A DNA stretch of 6,899 nucleotides from an uncultured Bacilli bacterium (GTDB lineage: Bacteria > Bacillota_I > Bacilli_A > RF39 > UBA660), in contig CANQMB010000059.1 in the NCBI GenBank assembly GCA_947624845.1, positions 1-6,899 on the forward strand, written 5' to 3'. The translations under genes were made by a program, and so were the position numbers. The notes beneath the pieces were generated by a model that was not told the origin of the DNA, did not search any database, and worked only from the letters and a program-made list of their open reading frames with translations. Of the stretch, positions 1 to 6,841 are shown in pieces (within the stretch, counting starts at the first letter, position 1; each line of letters starts with the position of its first letter).

Positions 1-981
1 CTCATCATTGGCCATAATCACAGTATTCGGATATCCTTCGACAACTTCTCTTGCCGCTGTATTTGTAATCAGTATTTCCTTATTCAATACTTTTGCCTCT
101 AATAATACCATGGGATATCCTTCATAAAAAGAAGCAAGGATAAAATAATCGGCCTCTTTTATATAAGGATATGGATTGGTTTTTTTCCCTAATAAAACAA
201 AAGTATCTTTGATTTTTAAATCTTCAATTTGTCTTTGTAATTTTTCTTTTAAAGGGCCATCTCCAACAATATAAATCCGATGAAAATAACCATCTTCGAT
301 TAATTTTTTATGCACTTGAATTAGCCGTTCCAATCCCTTTTGTTCAGTTAATCGACAGACACTACAAAATACTTTATGATCTTTTTTATAGGGAACTTCT
401 ACTTTTTCCATCGCCAAATTTAAAATTCTACTTTCTTCTATATAATTATAAATAACCTTCTTTTCTGCCTTATTTTCTTTAAATTTTCTTTCAAAGGCAT
501 TTTTATTATCATTCGATACAAAAATTAATTTCTGATAATTTTGATAGGCTTTTTTATTCAAATAATCTTTCCATTTATTTTTAAAGCCTCCATCATATAC
601 TTTTTCTAAATCATTATGTATCCACGCTATTTTTTTGCTCTTACTTTTACAATTTAAAAGCCAGGTGATAGGTCCTTCCAAAAAAGCGATTTCAACATCT
701 CGTCCTGCAATAAAATTCGTATATATTTTCTTTCTGAAAAATGGGAAAAGAACCATCAAAGAAAGCACAAGACGTTTTCTTTTTTTTGTATGCTCATAAG
801 AAGTATCATAATAACTCACATAATGAATCGCATCATCCAATTGATTTTGAAACTCCCCTTCACCATACAAAGTAAAAACGGTAATATCATACTGTTCTTT
901 TAATCGATTGACAATATCGACAAGAACTCTTTCTGCTCCCCCTAGTTGCAAACTAGTAATTGCAAATACAATCTTTTTCAT
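1..981 (-). CDS. GT4-family glycosyltransferase, 3' end cut by window edge
   Basis: The frame opens at ATG 981-979 (MKKIVFAITS) and stays open for 327 codons to base 1, so the C-terminus is missing. GT-B fold, family GT4 features are visible. LGGAERV lies near residues 13-19 (N-terminal acceptor-side glycine loop). A CRLTEQKG segment supplies R210 and K215, the usual nucleotide-phosphate contacts. VGDGPLKEKL spans 239-248. FYEGYPMVLLEA holds the E287-x7-E295 pair typical of retaining GT4 enzymes. Family members usually have about 350-380 residues, so perhaps 30-50 are lost. The expected role is transfer of a sugar from a nucleotide-sugar to a lipid-linked glycan at the cytoplasmic face of the membrane; donor and acceptor cannot be read from sequence. 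The start lies 4 bases after the upstream gene's TGA. Its ribosome site is weak (GATGTGAT, one mismatch to GAGGTGAT, at 993-986), which suggests coupling to the upstream gene. It is the fourth gene of the polysaccharide operon. Confidence 0.9.
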   Translation of the reverse strand, partial: MKKIVFAITSLQLGGAERVLVDIVNRLKEQYDITVFTLYGEGEFQNQLDDAIHYVSYYDTSYEHTKKRKRLVLSLMVLFPFFRKKIYTNFIAGRDVEIAFLEGPITWLLNCKSKSKKIAWIHNDLEKVYDGGFKNKWKDYLNKKAYQNYQKLIFVSNDNKNAFERKFKENKAEKKVIYNYIEESRILNLAMEKVEVPYKKDHKVFCSVCRLTEQKGLERLIQVHKKLIEDGYFHRIYIVGDGPLKEKLQRQIEDLKIKDTFVLLGKKTNPYPYIKEADYFILASFYEGYPMVLLEAKVLNKEILITNTAAREVVEGYPNTVIMANDE

Positions 982-985
982 TTAA

Positions 986-2392
986 TCACATCTCTTTTCT
1001 ATAAATTTTATCCTGGAATACTTCTAATAAAAATAAGTGTAACAATACAATTAACATCATGGAAGAAACATGGAAAAAGGTATATCCTGCCATAAAGGAT
1101 AGTCCATAAACAAAGAAAACACCAAATAAATAGAAGAAAGGAATTTTACTTTTATCTTTCCAATTTTTGAAAGAAAAAGATAGCGTCTTAAATTCAATAA
1201 TGATAAAAATACCTAAATAAAGAACCCATCCTATGATTCCAAAATTATAAAGTAAGGAAACTAACTCTACTTCTAAAACCATCTCACTATAATTTGACAA
1301 ATAACCATTTCCAAATAAAATTCTAGAAATACTTTTTTGATTTTTAATTAAATAAGTATGGTATAAAAGTTGCTGCAAGCGACGATTTTTGTTTTCTAAT
1401 TTCCATTTTTCAGCTTGTACCTTCATTTCAACTAGAGATTGTTGTTGGGCTTGATCCATGAAATCAAAAGACATCGTTCCATCTTCAATCTCCTTTACAT
1501 AAGCAAGGGCATCCCCTGTGATAGAAGAGATTCGATCTGTCTCCTCATCAACGACCTGATTCTGTTCTTTCTCTAAATTTTTTTGCCTTTTCAATGTCGA
1601 AGAATGTGTAAGTAAGACAAAGAAAACTCCCAAAAGAATCAAAACCATAAAAAGACGAACAATGATTTTTTTCCATGAAAAATCAAATTTTGTTTTCGTA
1701 AGAAAACAGCAAAAGAAATAAGAAACTAAGACAACTGGGAAACCAAGAAGTCCAACTCGAGTTCCTAAAAAGACCATTAAATAGACGCCCGTAAGAATAA
1801 CGAGAAAATAATAATACCATTTTTTCTCTTTCATCACAAAAGGAAAAACTAAGATTAAACTAATCAACAAAATGGATCCCACAGCATTTCCACTGGCATT
1901 CCATCCTTTATATCCAACGCCATCAATATAAGTTGGAGAAGAACTCCCTGTGATGAGAGCCAAATATAATAAAAATAAATATCCCGCTAAAAACAAAGTA
2001 ATCCAAAAAGGCAAATTCTTTAACTTTTTCTCTTGTGCATAATAGAAAAAAAGATAAAAAAGTAAAATCATATAGGTATAATTTAACAGGTATTGTGCCT
2101 CATGAAGCACACTTCCATAAGCACTTCCTGTTTTAAAATGTACATATAAAAGCAAGTGAATCAAAGCATAGAAAAAATAAAGAAAGCCTCCCAAAAGAAT
2201 CGTCTTTCGAGCTTTTTTATCTTTTATAAAAAGATGAAAACATAAAATAGCGGGAATAACCAGTCGCAAAATAGTAATAGGCGATAAAACAAGATTGGGA
2301 AAAAACTCGCGAATCCAATAACTAGCAGCATCAAGGAAAGGAGAAATGACTAAAAACAAATAAAGAAAATATTCAGATTTCCACTTTTTCAT
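986..2392 (-). CDS. Wzy / O-antigen-ligase-like polysaccharide polymerase, membrane protein
   Basis: This 468-residue protein has about 11-12 hydrophobic segments (roughly 8-20, 36-56, 65-85, 98-118, 129-147, 168-186, 193-209, 214-231, 243-262, 376-402, 418-435 and 440-459). It resembles the O-antigen ligase/polymerase superfamily. Family-like signatures are KGWNASGNAVGS (162-173), GTRVGLLG (210-217), FGNG (360-363) and EVELVSLLYNFGIIG (374-388), which follows a large hydrophilic loop as usual for Wzy_C proteins. The loop, about 264-355, is unusually charged and Glu/Gln/Lys-rich, and may be helical or coiled-coil. The expected role is polymerising lipid-linked repeat units outside the membrane; a ligase moving glycan to another acceptor is the alternative. 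An upstream in-frame GTG at 2401-2399 was rejected: it sits inside the ribosome site AAGGGGTGAT (2406-2397), so ATG 2392-2390 is the start. It begins 5 bases after the preceding glycosyltransferase's TGA and ends 4 bases before the GT4 gene, as third gene of the operon. Confidence 0.82.
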   Translation of the reverse strand: MKKWKSEYFLYLFLVISPFLDAASYWIREFFPNLVLSPITILRLVIPAILCFHLFIKDKKARKTILLGGFLYFFYALIHLLLYVHFKTGSAYGSVLHEAQYLLNYTYMILLFYLFFYYAQEKKLKNLPFWITLFLAGYLFLLYLALITGSSSPTYIDGVGYKGWNASGNAVGSILLISLILVFPFVMKEKKWYYYFLVILTGVYLMVFLGTRVGLLGFPVVLVSYFFCCFLTKTKFDFSWKKIIVRLFMVLILLGVFFVLLTHSSTLKRQKNLEKEQNQVVDEETDRISSITGDALAYVKEIEDGTMSFDFMDQAQQQSLVEMKVQAEKWKLENKNRRLQQLLYHTYLIKNQKSISRILFGNGYLSNYSEMVLEVELVSLLYNFGIIGWVLYLGIFIIIEFKTLSFSFKNWKDKSKIPFFYLFGVFFVYGLSFMAGYTFFHVSSMMLIVLLHLFLLEVFQDKIYRKEM

Positions 2393-2396
2393 TTCA

Positions 2397-2406
2397 ATCA
2401 CCCCTT
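2397..2406 (-). promoter_or_regulatory. Ribosome binding site deciding the start of the Wzy-like gene
   Basis: AAGGGGTGAT on the minus strand is followed by TGAA and ATG 2392. The site contains both the upstream gene's TGA stop (2400-2398) and the rejected GTG start (2401-2399). This arrangement implies translational coupling of the two genes. Confidence 0.7.
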
Positions 2407-3372
2407 AAATATCTCCAAGATAAAATCCCCAGCATAATGAAAGAAAAAGGCAGAAACAGAGTAAGAAAAATGATTTAAGTGGCGATAATAAAAGTGACGC
2501 CATCCTTTTTTCTTTAGCAAATACGGATTTTTCTTCCAATTTGGAAAATGAGTCATCAAAAACTGATATCCTTCTTCTAAATACTGTTTTCTAAGTTTTT
2601 TATCTTTCAAAGCACAAATTCGATAAAAATTTCTACCTAAAATAAATTTCATTGTAACATACTCTAACTCTTTTTGATATTTTTTCGTAAGCTTTTTTTC
2701 ATCATAATAATCAAGTATTAATTTTAAAATATCATAAGTCTCCCGAACGCGTTCATTGACAGTATTTGCAATCGAAGTATTTCTTTGAATATAATAATAA
2801 AGCGCTTCTTCTACATAGCCAATTTTTTGAACATAAGGAAGCAATTGATAACAAAAACAAATATCTTCAAACTGTAAACCTTTTGGAAATAAAACTTTAG
2901 TCTTTTCAAGTAACTTACGACGATAAATCTTATTCCATGCCATCACACGAATATCAACAAAATAATTATCAACAATATGAGAAGAATCTAAAACTTTTTT
3001 ATTTGGATATTCCCAATAGCAATCACATTCCACTAAGTCAAATGAACCACTTTTTGCTTTTTGATACATTTTCTCATACATCGTAACATCAACATAATCA
3101 TCACTATCAACAAATGCAATATACTCTCCCTTCGCATAAGGAAGACCATAATTTCTAGCATCACTAAGTCCACCGTTTTTCTTTTTTAAGGCAAGAATTC
3201 GTGGATCTTTTTTCGCAAATTCATCAATAATTTCTTGAGATTGATCTAAAGTTCCATCATTCACTACGATAATTTCAATATCTTTTAATGTCTGATCGAC
3301 TAAACTTTGTAAACATCTTCTCAAATATGGATAAACATTGTAAACTGGAACAATGATACTTACTTTTGGCAT
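2398..3372 (-). CDS. GT2-family (GT-A fold) glycosyltransferase
   Basis: This is a 324-residue inverting-type glycosyltransferase of family GT2, with no predicted membrane span. It starts MPKVSIIVPVYN (PVYN at 9-12, first strand of the nucleotide-binding fold). VNDG follows at 37-40, GGLSDARN at 67-74 and the metal-binding DSDD at 89-92. WNKIYRR is near 146-152, and an E169-D170 pair occupies the place of the conserved acceptor-side/catalytic ED motif. The last ~100 residues are basic and aromatic-rich, suiting peripheral contact with the membrane. The expected role is adding one sugar to an undecaprenyl-linked repeat unit; the sugar is unknown. An in-frame TTG at 3393 would add seven residues. 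Those codons contain the ribosome site AGGAGG (3384-3379), so ATG 3372-3370 is preferred. The stop TGA (2400-2398) lies inside the next gene's ribosome site. The gene is similar in plan to its upstream neighbour, probably an old paralogue. Confidence 0.92.
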   Translation of the reverse strand: MPKVSIIVPVYNVYPYLRRCLQSLVDQTLKDIEIIVVNDGTLDQSQEIIDEFAKKDPRILALKKKNGGLSDARNYGLPYAKGEYIAFVDSDDYVDVTMYEKMYQKAKSGSFDLVECDCYWEYPNKKVLDSSHIVDNYFVDIRVMAWNKIYRRKLLEKTKVLFPKGLQFEDICFCYQLLPYVQKIGYVEEALYYYIQRNTSIANTVNERVRETYDILKLILDYYDEKKLTKKYQKELEYVTMKFILGRNFYRICALKDKKLRKQYLEEGYQFLMTHFPNWKKNPYLLKKKGWRHFYYRHLNHFSYSVSAFFFHYAGDFILEIFKG

Positions 3373-3378
3373 ACTTTC

Positions 3379-3384
3379 CCTCCT
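3379..3384 (-). promoter_or_regulatory. Ribosome binding site deciding the start of the second GT2 gene
   Basis: AGGAGG on the minus strand lies 6 bases before ATG 3372. It overlaps the last two bases of the preceding gene's TAG stop (3385-3383) and falls inside the extension that a TTG start at 3393 would give, so that longer start is rejected. Confidence 0.8.
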
Positions 3385-4333
3385 ACTTAGCAAAATGTAG
3401 AATATAATATTTTGGAAATCTTCGGCAAAATGAATATTTTAATTTTTGAAGAAAATTTTCTCTGCGAAGATCATCAAATAATTTTCTTTCTCTTAAACTT
3501 GCAATATAATCTTTTAACTCTTCTTTTGGAAGTGTTTTTCCTAATCCGAGCATAGCATTCGCTAAATAACTATATGCAAATAATTTATCAGCTTCTAAAA
3601 TCTCAGAATCAGCTTCTATTTTCTTTTTTAAAAAATCATATAAATAAAGAGAATCCTCTATTCGTTTTTTTATTTTTTCTAAGTTTTTAGAAGTAGTAAT
3701 ACTTTCCTGACGGCAGACATAATGATAAAGAAAATCTGATATTGCATAAATTTTTTTTGCTTTTAAAATAACATAGGGAATTAAACCAAAATCTTCATGG
3801 CGTCTTCCTTTGGAAAAACGAAAATGATATTTTTCAAAAAAACTTCGCTTAAAAAGATAGGCCCATACAACATCAAAATAAGTCTCTTGAACAAGAAGAC
3901 GAAAAGCTTGATTCCCAGAAGTAAAAAATGTCTTTCCTGGGCAGGGAATATCTCTATTTTCTTCATATAAATGACGAAAAACTTGAAATCGTAAAATATC
4001 AACATCGGGATGATCCTGCAAAGCATTTCTAAGCACTTCTAAATAATTAGAATGAACAAAATCATCACCATCTACAAATAAAAGATATTCTCCAGTAGCT
4101 CTTTCAATCCCATAATTTCTGGCATCACTGATATCGCCATTTTCCTTCGTATAAATATGAAATCGTTCATCGTCGCTGACACGAGAAGAAATTTTTTCCA
4201 AACTATCATCAGTACTTCCATCATTAATAACTAAAACTTCAAAATCATTTCCATTTTGAGCTTTCAAACTTTCCAAACACTTTTCAATATATAACGATAC
4301 ATTATAAACTGGAACAATGATACTAAACTTCAT
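3383..4333 (-). CDS. GT2-family (GT-A fold) glycosyltransferase, first gene of the operon
   Basis: This 316-residue protein begins MKFSIIVPVYNVSLYI. GT2 landmarks are PVYN (8-11), INDGSTDDS (36-44), NGDISDARN (65-73), metal-binding DGDD (88-91), WAYLFKR (157-163) and E180-D181 in RRHEDFGLIPY. The common GGLSDARN form is changed to GDISDARN here. The C-terminus is rich in Lys, Arg and aromatic residues, with no clear membrane span. It should transfer a sugar onto a lipid-linked unit in the cytoplasm; substrate not determinable. In-frame TTG 4402 and ATG 4348 lie upstream but are unlikely starts. The TTG start would place the promoter -10 inside the coding region, and the ATG at 4348 begins the ribosome-site segment itself. 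AAGGAG (4345-4340) lies 6 bases before ATG 4333. A promoter is just upstream, and the next gene follows after 10 bases. The two adjacent GT2 genes probably add successive sugars. Confidence 0.92.
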   Translation of the reverse strand: MKFSIIVPVYNVSLYIEKCLESLKAQNGNDFEVLVINDGSTDDSLEKISSRVSDDERFHIYTKENGDISDARNYGIERATGEYLLFVDGDDFVHSNYLEVLRNALQDHPDVDILRFQVFRHLYEENRDIPCPGKTFFTSGNQAFRLLVQETYFDVVWAYLFKRSFFEKYHFRFSKGRRHEDFGLIPYVILKAKKIYAISDFLYHYVCRQESITTSKNLEKIKKRIEDSLYLYDFLKKKIEADSEILEADKLFAYSYLANAMLGLGKTLPKEELKDYIASLRERKLFDDLRRENFLQKLKYSFCRRFPKYYILHFAK

Positions 4334-4339
4334 AATTTT

Positions 4340-4345
4340 CTCCTT
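4340..4345 (-). promoter_or_regulatory. Ribosome binding site deciding the start of the first GT2 gene
   Basis: AAGGAG on the minus strand sits 6 bases upstream of ATG 4333 and within the short leader predicted from the promoter. It favours ATG 4333 over the in-frame ATG 4348 and TTG 4402. Confidence 0.8.
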
Positions 4346-4360
4346 CATTTTCCTAAATTT

Positions 4361-4389
4361 ATTATAACAAAAGGAAAAAAGAGAAGCAA
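4361..4389 (-). promoter_or_regulatory. Sigma-A-type extended -10 promoter of the glycosyltransferase operon
   Basis: Read on the minus strand, TTGCTT (4389-4384) is followed by a 17-base spacer and a perfect TATAAT (4366-4361). TG one base before the -10 (TGTTATAAT) gives an extended -10 that can offset the weak -35, which matches only 3 of 6 consensus bases. Transcription would begin near 4354, giving a leader of about 20 bases that holds the AAGGAG ribosome site. It lies between a terminator and the first GT2 gene, as expected for a separate operon. Confidence 0.65.
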
Positions 4390-4399
4390 GTGGCCACTT
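4388..4399. promoter_or_regulatory. 12-bp perfect palindrome over the -35 side, possible operator
   Basis: AAGTGGCCACTT is exactly self-complementary and more GC-rich than the surrounding sequence. Its last two bases overlap the -35 hexamer of the operon promoter and the rest lies just upstream. That placement suits a dimeric regulator, but a single short palindrome can occur by chance and no binding family is recognised. Confidence 0.3.
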
Positions 4400-4404
4400 C
4401 AAAC

Positions 4405-4436
4405 AAAAAAGATATCATAATTTTTAATATCTTTTT
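4405..4436 (-). terminator. Intrinsic terminator after the thioredoxin-fold gene
   Basis: On the minus strand, AAAAAGATAT (4436-4427) pairs perfectly with ATATCTTTTT (4415-4406) around an 11-base loop, and the RNA ends in a run of six T (4410-4405). The stem has only one G-C pair, so it is weak in isolation, but the A-tract/stem/T-tract layout is typical of low-GC Gram-positives. It overlaps the TAA stop (4437-4435) and precedes the next promoter, marking the operon boundary. Confidence 0.6.
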
Positions 4437-5265
4437 ATTTATAAATCCCATTTTTCTCTAAAAACGAAGAAATTTCTTTTTTATTTCTTGGAATTAAATA
4501 ATCAACGACATGACTATTTTCTGTGATAATTATAAATGGTCCCTCTATTTTCTTTTGATGCACATCTTTTCTTACCTGATCATAAATACGATCCGCTCCT
4601 TCGACATGATAAAAAATTACCCGATAAGAGAAAGGATGTTCTTTAGTTAATCGAAGTAATTCCTCCCTTATTTTACTCTTACTCAATCGATACTCCTCTT
4701 TCTTTTTTTTCTCACCGATCGTGGATACATTTTCCCCATAATTATAAAATAAAAATACATTTTTATTAGAAGATTGATATTTCTTTTGGAACTCTTTATA
4801 ATCAATACGATAATCATTCTCATAATAACTAGAATCTATATACCCATATTTTAATAAATAATCCCTAAAGTAATCTTCATTTAAAATCATATTATCAATT
4901 GCTTTCAAATTTCCTTTCTTTATAAAAATTACAGCAGGAGGATTTAAGGCGCCTTCTGATAAATTAAAATACTCTCTTACCTTGGAATCTACTACATTAG
5001 ATAAATTCATTCTATAAATTTTTAATGAATATGCTTTTTCATAGAAAGAAATCATTTGATTACTTTCTTTACAAAAATAACAACTATTCGCATAGGCATA
5101 AATTAAAAAATTTTCTTTTTTATTTAGAATTTTTTCCATATTGTCAATACTCGTTATCACATAATTATTTTTTGAATATATGTTTTTTTTCGTTACATTA
5201 TTATATACAAAAACCAAAAGAAAAACTCCAACAAATATTAAAACTAAAATCATACTTTTTTTCAT
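4435..5265 (-). CDS. Membrane-anchored thioredoxin-fold protein with CYFC site
   Basis: This 276-residue protein has a short basic start (MKKS), one hydrophobic span at about 5-21 and then a hydrophilic body. It is therefore probably anchored in the membrane with the body outside; no lipobox cysteine is seen. The first domain (about 30-145) fits a thioredoxin fold: strand FLIYAYANS, redox motif C62-Y-F-C65, then NPPAVIFIKKGNLKAID (from 108) with Pro109-Pro110 in the cis-proline region. The second half (about 157-276) looks like a decayed second copy: VFLFYNYGEN without cysteines, then GPFIIITENSHVVDYL (242-257) and a terminal helix. It could be a thiol-disulfide oxidoreductase for exported proteins; the closest named family is unknown. 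GTG 5274-5272 lies inside the ribosome site AGGTGA (5276-5271), so ATG 5265 is the start. It follows the cysteine-containing repeat protein by 18 bases and ends at a terminator overlapping its TAA. It is markedly AT-rich. Confidence 0.78.
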   Translation of the reverse strand: MKKSMILVLIFVGVFLLVFVYNNVTKKNIYSKNNYVITSIDNMEKILNKKENFLIYAYANSCYFCKESNQMISFYEKAYSLKIYRMNLSNVVDSKVREYFNLSEGALNPPAVIFIKKGNLKAIDNMILNEDYFRDYLLKYGYIDSSYYENDYRIDYKEFQKKYQSSNKNVFLFYNYGENVSTIGEKKKKEEYRLSKSKIREELLRLTKEHPFSYRVIFYHVEGADRIYDQVRKDVHQKKIEGPFIIITENSHVVDYLIPRNKKEISSFLEKNGIYK

Positions 5266-5270
5266 AATAT

Positions 5271-5276
5271 TCACCT
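5271..5276 (-). promoter_or_regulatory. Ribosome binding site deciding the start of the thioredoxin-fold gene
   Basis: AGGTGA on the minus strand lies 5 bases before ATG 5265 and contains the alternative GTG (5274-5272). It sits in the 18-base gap after the repeat-protein gene, where no promoter or terminator is visible, consistent with co-transcription. Confidence 0.65.
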
Positions 5277-5283
5277 ATTATTT

Positions 5284-6841
5284 CTATAATTTTACTTTTA
5301 TGCGCAAACGATAATTAATCGGATATGAAACACTTGAATAACTACAAGAATAAGCATTAACACAAGTAGTAGAAGTTCCTGCATTATATATTCTTTGAGT
5401 TCCCTTAGATGTAGATGAAGTGGTAGAATTTGCTGTTCCAGCAAGATCCCATCGATGAGAACTGATAGCACTTATTGTACTGTCATTACCATTAATATAA
5501 TTATGATGTGCAATTGAAGAAGAAGATTTCGCAAGTAAACGGAAAAGATTCGCTGCATGATGGGCACCACCACAGGGTCTTAAATATAGAGAATATTGAG
5601 AACTATCATAAGTTCCGTTGGTTCCCCCTCCAGCAGTATAAAAGTTACTATGCTGTGCAGTAAAACTACTAGAAGAACTAGTTTTAGTTACTCTATATTT
5701 TGTATATGCCGTCGATCCATGGCCTGAAACAGAACAACTAACATTTCCTGAGGCAACAACACAATTGGAACCGCTGACACTACAACTACTCGTAGTTGTA
5801 GTATTATAGCCAATTACGAAGGATTTGGAATCTGCATGAAATCCAGTTGCTGCACCACTTTCCCAATGGGTACCATCATACATTAAAGTAGTTGTTTTAT
5901 TCGAATAAACGTTAAATGTTCTATTATTAGGTAGAGCTGCTGATGCAGATGACCAAATAATTCCACTACTTCCTGTAATTCCAGCCCATGAACTATAAGT
6001 TCCTACAACAGAAGTCAAACCAACATCACTCTCTTGTTTTAATACACTACCACTAGTAAAATATTCATTTGTTAATTTTGTCGCTGCTTCTGCATAAGTT
6101 CCAGTAGCACTAGAAATTGCATTTAATGCTAAATCACAATTAACTCCATCATTTGCTATTGTATACCATGTTTTTCCTGCATAAGTCGTATTAGTTCCAG
6201 CAGTTCCACAAGTAAAATTTCTTTTGGCATATGCAATATAATTCATATCTTTCGTTAACGATATTTTTTCCCCGGCAGTCTTTTGATCGGCTCCGTCAAT
6301 ATTTTCTTTCCAATATCCATCGATATATCCAGTAAGTGGTGTAACCGTTGGCAAAGTAACTTCGCATTCTGTGGCTTGATCCTTTCCATTATATGAAGAA
6401 GCAATTACACATTGATCGCTTTCTTTTCCAATTCCACTGACACCATTTCCTTTGGTATAGCTAATATTTCTATTCTTACTTTCACTCTTGGTAATCGCAT
6501 AATACGTTTTTCCCTGATTGTTACTATCGACAGTTAATTTGGCATTACTACCTACTTGAGACGTAGTAGCACCAGCATCTTGATTATATCCTACAATGGT
6601 TGGAGTACTCGTTGGTGGCGTAATAACAGGAGTCGTTAATTCACAACTTGTGGCTTGATCTTTTCCATTATAAACAGCGACTAAATCACAAGTTTTGCTT
6701 GTTGCAGCAATTTGATTCCCATTTGCAGCAAAATTCACTGTATAAGTTACTTTCCCCTTCATAGTAATTGCATAATACGTTTTTCCCTGATTGTTACTAT
6801 CAACCACTAATTTTGCATTGCTACCTACTTGAGCTGTAGTA
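5284..6841 (-). CDS. Large Ser/Thr-rich, cysteine-containing repeat protein, probably exported, 5' end missing
   Basis: I do not recognise the family. The frame ends with TAG at 5286-5284 and stays open to the window edge, but bases above 6841 are an inverted copy of this gene and are not trusted. In this entry residue 1 is the GTG codon at 6807-6805, which is internal rather than a start. The N-terminal ~196 residues contain imperfect ~92-residue repeats: VDSNNQGKTYYAIT at 2-15 and 93-106, YNGKDQAT at 46-53 and 139-146, and a degenerate third part with GYIDGYWKEN (160-169) and NYIAYAK (189-195), loosely like InlB/Flg_new-type surface repeats. The remaining ~310 residues are rich in Ser, Thr, Gly, Asn and Tyr and end RLRIKVKL. 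Twelve cysteines are present (40, 55, 133, 148, 200, 224, 342, 349, 358, 412, 482, 488). There is no LPxTG signal or C-terminal membrane span. GC looks higher than in the neighbours. An adhesin or other cell-surface protein is the likeliest role. Confidence 0.75.
6220..6841 (-). repeat. Imperfect tandem ~92-codon repeats within the surface-protein gene
   Basis: Two copies share blocks at the DNA level. One is a perfect 32-base direct repeat at 6497-6528 and 6770-6801, offset 273 bases (91 codons). The other is a 24-base block with one mismatch at 6370-6393 and 6649-6672, offset 279 bases (93 codons). A third, protein-level remnant covers about 6220-6330. The offsets are whole codons, so the repeat preserves the frame. 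The near-identity of the blocks suggests recent duplication or gene conversion, and it would make short-read assembly here difficult. Confidence 0.85.

Noticed and set aside
2398..2400. TGA read as tryptophan (mycoplasma code).
   Set aside because: The TGA codons ending the second GT2 gene and the Wzy-like gene fall at natural protein ends and within or beside the next gene's ribosome site; tryptophan elsewhere is encoded by TGG.
3781..4026. 81-codon open frame on the minus strand.
   Set aside because: It sits in another frame inside the first GT2 gene, whose full motif set supports the main frame.
4334..4402. N-terminal extension of the first GT2 gene from TTG 4402 (MKWPLASL...).
   Set aside because: The extension would cover the TATAAT box and the AAGGAG ribosome site, and GT2 proteins normally begin a few residues before SIIVPVYN.
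5025..5267. 80-codon open frame on the plus strand.
   Set aside because: It lies wholly antisense to the CxxC protein gene, has a composition reflecting the AT-rich complement (Phe/Tyr/Leu/Lys) and shows no ribosome site or recognisable motif.
6220..6841. CRISPR array, considered because of the direct repeats.
   Set aside because: The repeats are about 275 bases apart, in frame and inside one coding region, without the short regular spacers of a CRISPR array.
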